From Acidobacteriota bacterium (GTDB lineage: Bacteria > Acidobacteriota > Terriglobia > Acidiferrales > UBA7541), in NCBI GenBank assembly GCA_016201285.1, contig JACQDE010000069.1:1-64000 (forward strand): a stretch of 64,000 nucleotides of DNA. Direction: 5' to 3'. The position numbers and the translations under genes are program-made. Below are positions 34,352 through 43,487 of the stretch, one piece after another. The notes beneath the pieces were generated by a model. It was not told where the DNA came from. It saw nothing but the letters and a program-made list of their open reading frames with translations, and made no database searches. How positions within the stretch are numbered: position 1 is the stretch's first letter; each line of letters begins with the position of its first letter.

Positions 34352-34657
34352 GTGCCCCTGTATGAATACGAATGCTCGAAGTGCGAGCACCGGTTTGAAA
34401 AGATCGAGAAGATGACGGCGCCGCACCGGCAAAAGTGTCCGAAGTGCAGGGCGATGGCGGAACGGATGCAGGCGGCGCCGGCGATTCAGTTCAAGGGCGG
34501 CGGGTGGTACGTCACCGACTACGCGCGGAAGACGTCCGGCGGGGATGCGGCGCCGGAGAAAGCAGAAAAGGCCGCCGGGGAGTCGAAAGAAGGGAAAGAC
34601 ACGAAAGAGAAAACGGAAAAGAAAGAACCCTCCAAGAAAGACCACAAGCACAAGTAA
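34352..34657 (+). CDS. FmdB-family zinc-ribbon protein
   Basis: A 101-residue protein: a small zinc ribbon at residues 1-45 (PLYEYECSKCEHRFEKIEKM, then KCPKC) with two CxxC pairs, and a basic tail of alternating Lys and Glu (KDTKEKTEKKEPSKKDHKHK). FmdB-type ribbons are often called putative regulators; the function is not established. The GTG at 34352 follows GAGGGA and gives the standard VPLYEYEC start, so an earlier ATG at 34286 is rejected. Confidence 0.85.
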   Translation: MPLYEYECSKCEHRFEKIEKMTAPHRQKCPKCRAMAERMQAAPAIQFKGGGWYVTDYARKTSGGDAAPEKAEKAAGESKEGKDTKEKTEKKEPSKKDHKHK

Positions 34658-34701
34658 CCTGCCCGTTGTAAACCCCCAAGCAGATTCCTCGTGGCCTCCG
34701 G

Positions 34702-34726
34702 CTCCTCGGAACGACAGGCCGAGGAG
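34702..34726 (+). terminator. Hairpin between fmdB and galU
   Basis: CTCCTCGG (34702-34709) pairs perfectly with CCGAGGAG (34719-34726), followed by TATTTCATC. It lies between convergent genes and could end fmdB transcription. It is embedded in a member of a dispersed repeat. Confidence 0.45.
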
Positions 34727-34741
34727 TATTTCATCATCCTG

Positions 34742-35632
34742 TTAAAGCTTCAGGCCCTTCAGGTAGGCGCGGAAGCTGTCGCGGAACTCCGGGTTCTTGA
34801 GGGCGAATTCGACGGTGGCCTTGAGGAAGCCGAGCTTGTCGCCGGCGTCGTAAGAAGTGCCTTCGAAGATGTACGCCCAGAGCCCTTTTTCCTGCGCGAG
34901 CAGGCGCAGGGCATCGGTGAGCTGGATTTCGCCGCCGCGACCCGGAGGCGTGCGCTCGAGGCAGTCGAAGATTTCCGGCGGGAGCAGGTAGCGGCCGGTG
35001 ATGCCGAGATTGGAGGGCGCCTCTTCCGGCTTGGGTTTTTCAATAAGCTCGCGGACGCGGAGGAGACGATCGGCCCAGGGGCCTTGCGGCGCGGGCTCGG
35101 CGTCCACCACGCCGTAAAGTTGGAGCTGATCGCGAGGCACTTCTTCGACGGCGATGGCGCCGACGCCAGTGGCGTCCCAGACGTCCATGAGTTGCCGAGT
35201 GGCGGGCTTGGGGCCGTCAATGATGACGTCGCCGAGGAGCACGGCGAAGGGCTCGTCGCCAACTAATTCCTTTGCGGTCCAGACGGCGTGGCCGAGGCCT
35301 TTTGGCTCCTTCTGGCGGATGTAACTCACGTGGGTCATGTTGCTGATCTTGCGGACGAGATCCGCTTGGTCTTGCTTGCCCTGTTTTTCGAGCAGGTGCT
35401 CGAGACCGGGAGAGACGTCGAAGTGGTCTTCGATGGCGTGCTTGCCGCGGCCAGTGACGATGATGATGTTTTCGATGCCCGAGGCGACGCATTCCTCGAC
35501 GGAATACTGGATGAGCGGCTTGTCCACAACCGGGAGCATTTCTTTGGGCTGGGCCTTCGTCGCGGGGAGGAATCGCGTCCCCAGGCCCGCGGCGGGCAGG
35601 ACTGCCTTGCGCACTTTGGCGTGTGTCGTCAT
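34742..35632 (-). CDS. galU: UTP-glucose-1-phosphate uridylyltransferase
   Basis: Makes UDP-glucose for envelope glycans. The 296-residue protein has VLPAAGLGTRFLPATKAQPK, the Lys in QPKEMLPVVDKPLIQYSVEE, LLGDVIIDG, LIEKPKPEEAPSNLGITGRY and GGEIQLTDALRLLA. All are expected of bacterial GalU. Length is normal. It is transcribed toward fmdB and diverges from tsaD; a good promoter lies upstream. Confidence 0.96.
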   Translation of the reverse strand: MTTHAKVRKAVLPAAGLGTRFLPATKAQPKEMLPVVDKPLIQYSVEECVASGIENIIIVTGRGKHAIEDHFDVSPGLEHLLEKQGKQDQADLVRKISNMTHVSYIRQKEPKGLGHAVWTAKELVGDEPFAVLLGDVIIDGPKPATRQLMDVWDATGVGAIAVEEVPRDQLQLYGVVDAEPAPQGPWADRLLRVRELIEKPKPEEAPSNLGITGRYLLPPEIFDCLERTPPGRGGEIQLTDALRLLAQEKGLWAYIFEGTSYDAGDKLGFLKATVEFALKNPEFRDSFRAYLKGLKL

Positions 35633-35679
35633 CGTTGGCTCTTCGATGGTTGAACTTCAAGACCTTGCTGCCGCCGCCC

Positions 35680-35707
35680 AGTATGGGGCATCTTCGGGCC
35701 GTGTCAA
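35680..35707 (-). promoter_or_regulatory. Predicted promoter of galU
   Basis: Minus-strand TTGACA (35707-35702, perfect) and CATACT (35685-35680), 16 bases apart. The galU ATG is about 50 bases downstream. Confidence 0.55.
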
Positions 35708-35851
35708 TCCAGCAATTCTTTCCGGCGTGGCGAAATTCTAATCTTCGGCAATGCCGCTGCGGAAGTGTGATGAATGCCGCTATGCTAACATGAGAGAGCG
35801 CGGCGGCTGCGTGCGCGTTTGCCGTCGCGTGCGTCGCAGCGGTGAGGAATC

Positions 35852-36994
35852 ATGTTAACGCGAATCCTGGGAATCGAATCTTCGTGCGACGAGACGGCGG
35901 CGGCGATTGTGGCCGACGGGCGGGAAATTCTGTCCAGCGTCGTGGCGTCGCAGGTGGAAATTCACCGCAAGTACGGCGGGGTGGTGCCGGAGCTGGCGTC
36001 GAGGGAACATTTACGGGACATCGTGCCGGTGGTGCGCGAGGCGCTGGCGGAAGCAAAGCTTACGTTTGCGGACATTGACGCGATCGGCGTGACGCGCGGG
36101 CCGGGGCTGGTTGGGTCGCTGCTGGTGGGCCTGACGTATGGGAAAGTGCTGGCGATGTCGCTGGGAAAGCCGCTGGTGCCGGTGAATCACCTGGAAGGGC
36201 ATGTGCACGCCGTGTTGCTGCAAGCGCACCTCGACAACCGAGAGCCGGAGATGCCGGCCGTGTGCCTGATTGTTTCCGGCGGCCATACGGTTCTTTACAA
36301 TGTCAAAGCGGAACTACTGCCCGCCGGCGCCGCGCGCCGAGCCGGTGGCGCCACTGTCTTCCACTTCACTTATTCGCGCATCGGCCAGACGCGCGACGAC
36401 GCCGCGGGCGAGGCCTACGACAAGGTGGGGAAGATTCTGGCGCTCGGTTATCCGGGCGGGCCAGTGATGGACCAGCTCGCGGCGCACGGGAATCCAAACG
36501 CAGTGCGTTTTACGGCGCCGGTGACGAAGGGGAACCCGCTCGACTTCAGCTTCAGCGGGATCAAGACGGCGGTGCTGCGGCACGTGCGGGCGCGTCCGGA
36601 GATGCAGCCGGAGATTGCGCAGCGTGAAGAAGCGCTGGCGCGGGGCGAGCGCACGGCGGCACAACTCCTTCCACTGTGCTCCGCGGCGACACTGGACCTG
36701 ATTGCGAGTTTCCAACGGTCGGTGGTGGAAGACCTGGCGGCGCGGACGCTGGCGGCGGCCGAGCAGCACGGGGCGCGAAGCGTGCTGGTGTCCGGCGGGG
36801 TTGCAGCGAACTCCGAACTTCGAAAGCATTTCGGATCGCAGGCGCTGCTCGCGGGGCTGGACGTGTTCTTCCCCAGCCGGGCGCTCTCCACCGACAACGC
36901 GGCGATGATCGCCGCGGCCGCCTATCCCCACCTGCTGGCCGGAGAACTCGCCGACAGCCAGCTCAATGCAGAGGCGAATTTTCCGCTGGCGTAG
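35852..36994 (+). CDS. tsaD: tRNA N6-adenosine threonylcarbamoyltransferase
   Basis: Catalytic subunit of the TsaBDE complex that makes t6A37 in ANN-decoding tRNAs. The 380-residue product has [31 protein letters not shown], the metal motif [54 protein letters not shown] and STDNAAMIA. It is about 40 residues longer than E. coli TsaD, partly because of a 17-residue Ala/Gly/Arg insertion after [13 protein letters not shown]. The ATG is well placed. TsaB is encoded 5 kb downstream. Confidence 0.96.
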   Translation: MLTRILGIESSCDETAAAIVADGREILSSVVASQVEIHRKYGGVVPELASREHLRDIVPVVREALAEAKLTFADIDAIGVTRGPGLVGSLLVGLTYGKVLAMSLGKPLVPVNHLEGHVHAVLLQAHLDNREPEMPAVCLIVSGGHTVLYNVKAELLPAGAARRAGGATVFHFTYSRIGQTRDDAAGEAYDKVGKILALGYPGGPVMDQLAAHGNPNAVRFTAPVTKGNPLDFSFSGIKTAVLRHVRARPEMQPEIAQREEALARGERTAAQLLPLCSAATLDLIASFQRSVVEDLAARTLAAAEQHGARSVLVSGGVAANSELRKHFGSQALLAGLDVFFPSRALSTDNAAMIAAAAYPHLLAGELADSQLNAEANFPLA

Positions 36995-37035
36995 AGGGCT
37001 GAGGAAACTACGGTGATTTCGAACGTGAGAAGAAA

Positions 37036-37064
37036 AGCAGATTCCTCGCTCCGCTCGGAATGAG
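37036..37064. repeat. Dispersed repeat, CTCGCT-CGCTCGG type, copy A
   Basis: AGCAGATTCCTCGCTCCGCT followed by CGGAATGAG, downstream of tsaD. It closely matches the copy at 58572-58600. Confidence 0.65.
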
Positions 37065-37096
37065 ACAGAATTTGATTTTGCTGCCTTCTTTCACCG

Positions 37097-37594
37097 CTAC
37101 TGGTTGGCGTTGAAGATGTCGGCGAATGCCTTCCACTGGCCGCTGGCCTGCTTCTTCCACACGACGACGTACTTGCCCACGATGTTGACCGGTTTCCCCT
37201 TCTTGTCCTTAAACGATTCCTCAAACGTGCCAAGTTCGTAGGCGATGTCGCCGCTCTTCGCAGCTTCGACCTTCGCGGTGGTAATCTTTGCCTGAATCTC
37301 GGGCAGGGCGAAGACTTCGGTCCAGAACTTGCGGCGGGCATCGGGACCGCTCATCGCCGGGGCACCCGGCGGGTAGACCGTGGCGTCGTCGGCGTAGAAG
37401 GAAAGGAATTTTTCCACGTCCTTCGCTTCCGTTGCTTTGGCCCAGTCTGTGGCGGCAGCCTTGATGGCGGCTTCGTCGGCGGCGCGGGTGTCCGGCGGAG
37501 CAGGTGGCTGGGCCGGCTGCGGGGCGCAGCCCGCGAAAAGAGCCAAAACAACAATCACAGCCACCATTCCCACCCTGACGAAAAGACGTTGCAT
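37097..37594 (-). CDS. SnoaL/DUF4440-like lipoprotein
   Basis: A 165-residue lipoprotein: signal peptide with lipobox ALFAGC (Cys23), a Pro-rich spacer (PQPAQPPAPPDTRAADE) and an NTF2-like domain (about 40-165). That domain has AIKAAATDWAKATEAKDVEK, FYADDATVYPPGAPAMSG and a terminal WKAFADIFNANQ. NTF2-like DUF4440 domains bind small molecules or act as enzymes in diverse pathways; no specific activity can be given. Ribosome site GGAGGA lies just before the ATG. It diverges from hyuA. Confidence 0.82.
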   Translation of the reverse strand: MQRLFVRVGMVAVIVVLALFAGCAPQPAQPPAPPDTRAADEAAIKAAATDWAKATEAKDVEKFLSFYADDATVYPPGAPAMSGPDARRKFWTEVFALPEIQAKITTAKVEAAKSGDIAYELGTFEESFKDKKGKPVNIVGKYVVVWKKQASGQWKAFADIFNANQ

Positions 37595-37707
37595 AGAGGT
37601 TCCTCCTGTTTGAAGTCTTGATGTTTGCGCACAATGCCCTGCGGCGCAGGATTTGTCAAGACTGGCAGCCAGCGATTCAGTCGTCCCTGTTGTACAATCC
37701 CGCGGCG

Positions 37708-39702
37708 ATGCGCCTTGCCATTGATACCGGCGGAACGTTCACGGACTGCGTGTTTGTGCGCGACGGCCAGCTGGAAATCCTGAAAGTCTCTTCCACACCG
37801 CAGAATCCAGCGCTGGCGATTCGAGATGCGCTGGCTGAGATTTTGAAGGAAGCGAACGGTTCGCTGGACGTCACGTGCGGGACGACGGTGGGGACGAACG
37901 CGCTGCTGGAGCGGCGTGGAGGGCGGGTGGCGCTGGTCACAACAGCGGGATTCGAAGATGTGATTGAGATTGGAAGGCAAGCGCGGCCGCGGCTGTACGA
38001 CCTGTTTGTGACGCGGCCCGAGCCGCTCGTGCCGCGCGAGTGGCGCATCGGCGCAGAGGAACGCGTGGCCGCGGACGGGAAGACGCTGGTGCCCCTGGCG
38101 CCGGGGGAAACGGCAAGGATTGTGCGCCGGATGGTGCGGCTGCGGCCGGGTGCAGTGGCGGTATGTTTCCTGTTTTCGTATGCGAATCCGGAGCACGAGC
38201 GCGCGATGGCGCGGGCGCTGCGGCGCGCTGGGTTTGTGGTATCGGTGTCGCACGAGATTCTACCGGAGTTCCGGGAGTTCGAGCGCACGGCGACGACGGT
38301 AATCAACGCGTATCTGGCGCCGGTGATGTCGCGGTATCTGGCGGAGATTGAAAGTCACGCGGCGCGGGCGGCGGGGAAGCGCGCGAAGGCGCAGGTGCGG
38401 ATCATGCAGTCGAACGGCGGGATTGTGTCCGCGCGAGTGGCGTCGCGGGAACCGGTGCGGACGATTCTCTCCGGGCCGGCCGGCGGGATCCTCGGCGCGC
38501 AGTATGTGGCGCAGCTTGCGGGCTTCGAGCAGATCATCAGCTTCGACATGGGCGGCACGTCCACGGACGTGGCGCTGCTCGAGGGCGAGCGGCGCACGAC
38601 GAACGAGTCCATCGTGGCGGACCTGCCCGTGGCTGTGCCGATGCTGGATATTCATACCGTCGGAGCGGGTGGCGGGTCGCTGGCCCGATTCGATCGGGCC
38701 GGGGCGCTGCGCGTGGGACCGGAAAGCGCCGGCGCGGACCCGGGACCCATCTGCTACGGACGCGGCGAGCAGCCGACGGTGACCGACGCGCATGTGGTGC
38801 TCGGACGCATTCCGCCGGGCGGGCTGCTGGGCGGGGCGTTCCAGCTTGACGAGGCGCGAGCGCGACGACTGATGGAGAAGGCACGCGGGAAGATGCGCTC
38901 AGTGGAGGCGTTCGCGCAGGGGATTCTGGACGTGGCGAACGCGACGATGGAGAAAGCGATCCGCGTTATCTCCGTGGAGCGCGGCTACGACCCGCGGGAT
39001 TACACGCTGGTGGCGTTCGGCGGGGCGGGTGCGCTGCACGGGTGCGAGCTGGCGACGGCGTTGCGGATGTCCCGGGTGCTGGTGCCGAAGTTCCCGGGTG
39101 CGCTTTCGGCGTTGGGCATCCTGCGCGCCGACGTGGTGAAGGATGTTTCGCTGACGGTGCGCCTGGCGGTCGAGCGGGCGGCGGACGCGACGCGGGAGTT
39201 GAGGAAGCAGTTTGCGCACATCGAGAGCCGCGGGCTGAGAGAAATGCGCGGGGAAGGATTTTCGCCACGGCTGGTGCGAATCGAGCGGATGTTGGACATG
39301 AGGTATGTGGGGCAAGCATACGAGCTGACGGTGGCGGCCGAGGGGGATTTTGTCGGCGCGTTTCACCGGGCGCACGAGCGGCGGTACGGATACGCCGATC
39401 CGGGGCGGGCGGTGGAAGCGGTGAACGTGCGGGCACGGTTGACTGGTGCGACGCCCAAGCCGGAGCTGCCGAAGTCGCGCCGGGCAGGAGCGAATCCGCG
39501 GGCGGCGCTGGTGGAACCACGGCCGGTGATGATTGCCAGACGGCGCGCGCGGACGGCAATCTACGACCGGGCGAGACTGCGGGCCGGGAACCGTTTTGCG
39601 GGGCCAGCGGTGGTGGTGGAGTACAGCGCGACGACGTTTGTGCCGCCCGGCTGGCGCGGACGGGTGGATGCGTATGAAAACATGATTCTGGAGACGAAGT
39701 GA
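37708..39702 (+). CDS. hyuA: Hydantoinase/oxoprolinase subunit A (HyuA family)
   Basis: A 664-residue ATP-dependent amidohydrolase subunit. Motifs: AIDTGGTFTDCVFVRDGQLE at the N-terminus, TVGTNALLERRG, ISFDMGGTSTDVALLEGE, TVGAGGGSLARFDRAGALRV and VAFGGAGALHGCELA. The family hydrolyses hydantoins, 5-oxoproline or related rings, or forms acetone or acetophenone carboxylases, together with a B subunit, here encoded 85 bases downstream. The substrate cannot be assigned. The ATG at 37708 lacks a Shine-Dalgarno but follows TACAAT by ten bases. Confidence 0.92.
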   Translation: MRLAIDTGGTFTDCVFVRDGQLEILKVSSTPQNPALAIRDALAEILKEANGSLDVTCGTTVGTNALLERRGGRVALVTTAGFEDVIEIGRQARPRLYDLFVTRPEPLVPREWRIGAEERVAADGKTLVPLAPGETARIVRRMVRLRPGAVAVCFLFSYANPEHERAMARALRRAGFVVSVSHEILPEFREFERTATTVINAYLAPVMSRYLAEIESHAARAAGKRAKAQVRIMQSNGGIVSARVASREPVRTILSGPAGGILGAQYVAQLAGFEQIISFDMGGTSTDVALLEGERRTTNESIVADLPVAVPMLDIHTVGAGGGSLARFDRAGALRVGPESAGADPGPICYGRGEQPTVTDAHVVLGRIPPGGLLGGAFQLDEARARRLMEKARGKMRSVEAFAQGILDVANATMEKAIRVISVERGYDPRDYTLVAFGGAGALHGCELATALRMSRVLVPKFPGALSALGILRADVVKDVSLTVRLAVERAADATRELRKQFAHIESRGLREMRGEGFSPRLVRIERMLDMRYVGQAYELTVAAEGDFVGAFHRAHERRYGYADPGRAVEAVNVRARLTGATPKPELPKSRRAGANPRAALVEPRPVMIARRRARTAIYDRARLRAGNRFAGPAVVVEYSATTFVPPGWRGRVDAYENMILETK

Positions 39703-39787
39703 AAGGGTGGACGAAGAAAGCCGAAGTGTGGATTTCAAAAGAGAGATCCTTCGCCGGTCCCCGCCGACTCAGGATGACAGGAAAGAC

Positions 39788-41473
39788 ATGACGCAATCCT
39801 TTGACCCAACGCGGCTGGAGATCTTCAAGAATCTGTTTCACTCCGTGGCGGAGGAGATGGGAGCTGCGCTGCGGCGGGTGGCCTTCTCGCCGAACATCAA
39901 GGAGCGGCGGGACTACTCCTGCGCGGTGTTCAACGCCGCGGGGGACGTGCTGGCGATGGGCGACCACATGCCAGTGCATCTCGGCTCGATGCCGATGTCG
40001 GTGCAGGCCGCGGTGCAGGCGCTGCGGCTCGATCCGGGCGATGTTGCGGTGCTGAATGATCCGTATGAGGGCGGCACACACCTGCCGGACCTGACGATGG
40101 TGATGCCGGTGTATTTCCGCGGCGCGCGGGCGCCGATGTTCTACGTGGCGAACCGGGCGCACCACGCGGACATCGGCGGCAGCCAGGCGGGCTCGATGGG
40201 ACTGGCGCGGGAAGTTTTTCAGGAAGGGTTGCGCATTCCGCCGGTGAAGATTTTCCGGAAGGGGCGCGTGGTGAAGGATGTACTCGCGCTGATCCTGCGG
40301 AACGTGCGCACGCCGCGCGAGCGCGAAGGTGACCTCACCTCGCAGATTGCGGCGTGCCGGATCGGTGAGCGGCGGCTGGCGGAAATGGTGGGCAAGTACG
40401 GACGGCGCGAGGTGGAGACGTACGAGCGGCACCTGCTGGACTACTCGGCGCGGACGATGCGCGCGATGCTCAGGAAAATTCCCGACGGGACCTACCGCGG
40501 TGAGGATTTTCTGGATGGCGACGGCATTGAGCCGCACCGGCTGCGGATTGCGGTGGCGATCCGGAAACGCGGAACGCGAGTGGAAGTGGACTTCACCGGC
40601 TCGGCGCCGCAGTGTGCGGGGAGCGTCAATGCGGTGGAGGCGATCACGTGGTCGGCGGTGTTCTATGTGTTCCGGTGTTTGTTGGACGAGCAAGTGCCGG
40701 CAACGAGCGGGCTGATGCGGCCGGTCCGGGTGAATGCGCCGGCGGGCACGATTGTGAATGCGCGGCCGCCGGCGGCTGTGGCCGGAGGCAATGTAGAAAC
40801 GTCGCAGCGGATTGTGGATACACTATTTCGCGCGCTGGCGCGGGCCGTGCCCGACCGTATTCCTGCGGCGAGCCAGGGCACGATGAACAATCTGACGTTT
40901 GGCGGCGCCGATCCGCGGCACGCCCCTCGCCTGCGCTCGGGGCAAGGCGGGGCGCCGTTTGCGTACTACGAGACGATTGCCGGCGGCATGGGCGCGCGGC
41001 CGGGGCTGGATGGGTTGAGTGGCATCCATACGCACATGACGAACTCGCTCAACTCGCCGGTAGAAGTGCTGGAGCACGCTTATCCGCTGCGCGTGCGGCG
41101 GTACGGACTGCGGCGCGGCTCCGGCGGGCGGGGACGCTGGCGCGGAGGAGACGGCGTAGTGCGCGAGATTGAACTGCTCGCCGACGCGCAGGTGGGATTG
41201 CTCTGCGACCGGCGGGCGACGGCGCCGTACGGGCTGTCCGGGGGCGCGCCGGGAGCGAAGGGTAAGAACGAGCTGGTCGTGAACGGGAAGAGGAAGCGGC
41301 TGGCGGCGAAGTGCAGCTTCTACGCGCCGGCGGGAGCGGTGGTGCGGGTGGAGACGCCGGGTGGCGGCGGCCTCGGATCGCTTGCACGCGCCCCGATGCT
41401 TTCCACCGGGGGGCTGTGGGTGAAAAAGATAAGTCCCGGCCGACGGCTCGAGAGCCGTCAAAGCCGGAACTAA
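39788..41473 (+). CDS. hyuB: Hydantoinase/oxoprolinase subunit B (HyuB family)
   Basis: A 561-residue partner of HyuA. Motifs: PTRLEIFKNLFHSVAEEMG, DYSCAVFNAAGDVLAMGDHM, NDPYEGGTHLPDLTMVMPVY, NRAHHADIGGSQAGSM and ETIAGGMGARPGLDGLSG. The stretch between GADPR and GGAPFAYYE contains nine extra residues (HAPRLRSGQ) encoded by DNA resembling an intergenic repeat. The ATG at 39788 follows AGGA; an in-frame start at 39707 lies in repeat-like sequence and is rejected. It forms an operon with hyuA. Confidence 0.92.
   Translation: MTQSFDPTRLEIFKNLFHSVAEEMGAALRRVAFSPNIKERRDYSCAVFNAAGDVLAMGDHMPVHLGSMPMSVQAAVQALRLDPGDVAVLNDPYEGGTHLPDLTMVMPVYFRGARAPMFYVANRAHHADIGGSQAGSMGLAREVFQEGLRIPPVKIFRKGRVVKDVLALILRNVRTPREREGDLTSQIAACRIGERRLAEMVGKYGRREVETYERHLLDYSARTMRAMLRKIPDGTYRGEDFLDGDGIEPHRLRIAVAIRKRGTRVEVDFTGSAPQCAGSVNAVEAITWSAVFYVFRCLLDEQVPATSGLMRPVRVNAPAGTIVNARPPAAVAGGNVETSQRIVDTLFRALARAVPDRIPAASQGTMNNLTFGGADPRHAPRLRSGQGGAPFAYYETIAGGMGARPGLDGLSGIHTHMTNSLNSPVEVLEHAYPLRVRRYGLRRGSGGRGRWRGGDGVVREIELLADAQVGLLCDRRATAPYGLSGGAPGAKGKNELVVNGKRKRLAAKCSFYAPAGAVVRVETPGGGGLGSLARAPMLSTGGLWVKKISPGRRLESRQSRN
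40923..40946. repeat. Repeat-like insertion inside hyuB
   Basis: CCCCTCGCCTGCGCTCGGGG is followed by CAAG. The core CCCTCGC(C)TGCGCTCGGG differs by one base from that in the intergenic copy at 58572-58600. It encodes an extra loop within HyuB and keeps the frame. Confidence 0.5.
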
Positions 41474-41488
41474 GACTAACGAGAGGGC

Positions 41489-42010
41489 CTACTCAAACTT
41501 CTCGAGCGACACCGGCATCTGAAGCTTGGCCTTGGCGAGCGCGCGAACCAGCGAATCTTCCATCTGCTGCTCGGAGGTGTTCCGTGCAGTGGCCAACTCG
41601 CTGACCAGTAGGTGCTTGGCGCGATCGAGCATCTTCTTCTCGCGGAAGGAAAGGGGCTTGGAGCCGGAAAGCGAGACCAGGCTTTTCAGCACGGTGGCCA
41701 CTTCAAGAAGCGAGCCGGTACGCATACGCTCGGAATTCTCTTTGAAGCGGTGCTTCCAGTCGTTATGGGAGCAGCACGCACCTTTCTCCAGGTACGTGAG
41801 CACTTTGGCGGCATCATTGGAACGAATGACGGGGCGCAGACCAACGGCAGTGATGTTGTTCTGAGGCACCATCACCTTGAGGCCGCTGGAGTAGACTTTT
41901 AACAGGAAGTATTTCTCGGTTTTGCCGTTCAGAAGGCCGAAACTAATCTGTTCGATGATCCCTACACCGTGGTTCGGATAGACGACTTTATCCCCTATCT
42001 TAAAATCCAT
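41489..42010 (-). CDS. carD: CarD-family transcriptional regulator
   Basis: A 173-residue RNA-polymerase-binding regulator. The N-terminal Tudor-like domain (MDFKIGDKVVYPNHGVGIIE, residues 1-65) binds the beta subunit as in Mfd. The helical C-terminal domain (about 70-165, RSNDAAKVLTYLEKG through FREKKMLDRAKHLL) contacts upstream promoter DNA. CarD/CdnL stabilises open complexes, typically at rRNA promoters. The ATG at 42010 is chosen from the conserved start; GGGGG lies nine bases upstream. A near-consensus promoter precedes it. It converges with hyuB. Confidence 0.93.
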   Translation of the reverse strand: MDFKIGDKVVYPNHGVGIIEQISFGLLNGKTEKYFLLKVYSSGLKVMVPQNNITAVGLRPVIRSNDAAKVLTYLEKGACCSHNDWKHRFKENSERMRTGSLLEVATVLKSLVSLSGSKPLSFREKKMLDRAKHLLVSELATARNTSEQQMEDSLVRALAKAKLQMPVSLEKFE

Positions 42011-42038
42011 CGGCGAAGACCCCCAGTCTGTACATGCA

Positions 42039-42067
42039 ATTCTAGGCAAAAGGCTTACGGGCGTCAA
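42039..42067 (-). promoter_or_regulatory. Near-consensus promoter of carD
   Basis: Minus-strand TTGACG (42067-42062) and TAGAAT (42044-42039) are exactly 17 bases apart, each five of six. The leader would be about 22 bases. Confidence 0.75.
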
Positions 42068-42192
42068 GTGATTCCGCAACGAATGTTAGAGGGGCGGAAG
42101 GGGGGGCCAATCCGCTCTATGGGGTCAGCGTGAGGGAGAGGGGAGGGGTTACATCCGGTCGTATCCATTCCATTTTGGGTCGGTGCTTGCGG

Positions 42193-42198
42193 TAGAAT
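42193..42198 (+). promoter_or_regulatory. TAGAAT -10-like element before tsaB
   Basis: The hexamer ends seven bases before the tsaB ATG, so transcription would begin at the start codon itself (leaderless). No clear -35 is seen. Confidence 0.35.
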
Positions 42199-42204
42199 CG
42201 CACC

Positions 42205-42915
42205 ATGCTTGTGCTGGCCGTAGATACGAGTTCAGCCTCGGGGAGCCTGGCGGTGCTGCGCGATGAGCAACTCCTGGGGGTCATCTGCACCACCGGGGAG
42301 GAGAATTATTCCTCGCGGATGTTTCGCCAGTTGGAGATTCTGCTGGGCGAGTTGCAGCTTAAATTGCCGGAGTTCGATCTCTACGCCGTGGTTGCCGGGC
42401 CGGGATCATTTACAGGACTGCGCGTGGGACTGGCGGCGGTGAAGGGTTTGGCGGAAGTGCACGGCAGGCCGATTGTGGCAGTCAGCGCGCTGGAAGCGGT
42501 GGCGGTGCAGTCATCCGCGCCGGGAGCGTGGGTGGCGCCGGTGCTGGACGCGCGGCGCGGGCAGGTGTTCGGCGCGCTGTATGAGCGCGTGCCCCAGGGG
42601 CTGCGGCGTTACCAGGACGAGAGGGTGGAGACGCTGCGGGAATTCCTGGCCTGGCTGGCGAGCGAGTTTCGAGAGAACATCCAGGGCGTGCCGGCGTTTG
42701 TCTCACCGAAACCGGCGCTGCTGTATTTCGAAATTGAGGGGTCGGCGTTTGTGAACAGTCCGGTGGGGCAGGCTTCGCCGGTGCTTGCGCCACTGATCGG
42801 ACAGATAGGACTGGAACGGGCGCGGCGCGGGGAAGTGGTGGACGCGCTGCACCTGGACGCGAACTACATCCGGCGCTCGGACGCGGAACTCAACTTCAAA
42901 GCCCCGGCACGCTGA
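42205..42915 (+). CDS. tsaB: tRNA threonylcarbamoyladenosine biosynthesis protein TsaB
   Basis: A 236-residue actin-fold protein, the TsaD partner in t6A synthesis. Motifs: LVLAVDTSSASGSLAVLRDE, the family hallmark VVAGPGSFTGLRVGLAAVKG and APVLDARRGQVFGALY. The stop overlaps the rimI ATG by one base (TGATG), a frequent tsaB-rimI pairing. Length is normal. Confidence 0.95.
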   Translation: MLVLAVDTSSASGSLAVLRDEQLLGVICTTGEENYSSRMFRQLEILLGELQLKLPEFDLYAVVAGPGSFTGLRVGLAAVKGLAEVHGRPIVAVSALEAVAVQSSAPGAWVAPVLDARRGQVFGALYERVPQGLRRYQDERVETLREFLAWLASEFRENIQGVPAFVSPKPALLYFEIEGSAFVNSPVGQASPVLAPLIGQIGLERARRGEVVDALHLDANYIRRSDAELNFKAPAR

Positions 42916-43397
42916 TGGCGGCACTCCGTTCACTCGCCCGGGCGGACCTCAAAGCGATTCTTGCCATCCAACAGGCGAGCCCCGAAGCGGCGCAGTGGTC
43001 CGCGGAGGCGTGGGAATCATTTGTCCGATCCACGGAGAGCGCGGCCGACGAGGATTTGCGCGCCGGGTATTGCGCGTGGGTGGCGGAGCGGGACGGCAAG
43101 GTCGCCGGCTTTCTGGCGGGATTGTTCAGCGGCGTGGAGATGGAGATTCTGAATCTCGCCGTGTCGCCGGGCGAGCGAAGGGCGGGAGTTGCTTCGCGGT
43201 TGTTGGAAGGGGCGCTGGCAGCGGCGCGGAGTTCTGGAGGGGAGCGGGCGTTTTTGGAAGTGAGGGCCTCGAACGCCGAGGCGATTGCGTTCTACGAGCG
43301 GAATGGATTCCTGCCGGCCGGACGGCGCAAGGATTACTACGCGACGCCGGTCGAGGATGCCCTGGTGTTCGCGCACGCTCTTGCGGCGGACGATTAA
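42915..43397 (+). CDS. rimI: Ribosomal-protein-S18-alanine N-acetyltransferase-like GNAT
   Basis: A 160-residue GNAT acetyltransferase: acetyl-CoA loop in LAVSPGERRAGVASRLLEGA and RAFLEVRASNAEAIAFYERN, then GFLPAGRRKDYYATPVEDAL. RimI acetylates the N-terminus of ribosomal protein S18; position directly after tsaB supports this, though the exact substrate is inferred. The ATG overlaps the tsaB stop. Confidence 0.9.
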   Translation: MAALRSLARADLKAILAIQQASPEAAQWSAEAWESFVRSTESAADEDLRAGYCAWVAERDGKVAGFLAGLFSGVEMEILNLAVSPGERRAGVASRLLEGALAAARSSGGERAFLEVRASNAEAIAFYERNGFLPAGRRKDYYATPVEDALVFAHALAADD

Positions 43398-43487
43398 GAG
43401 TGTCCCAAGAGCGTCTTGCTTCTCCCGGCTGGCTTATGTTAGGTTCGGCGCCGGGGGAGGGGAATTGACCGACTTGGAGGCGAGCTG

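Noticed and set aside
38966-40693. 575-codon open frame antisense to hyuA and hyuB
   Set aside because: It spans the ends of two genes with clear family motifs on the other strand, and its protein has no domain signature.
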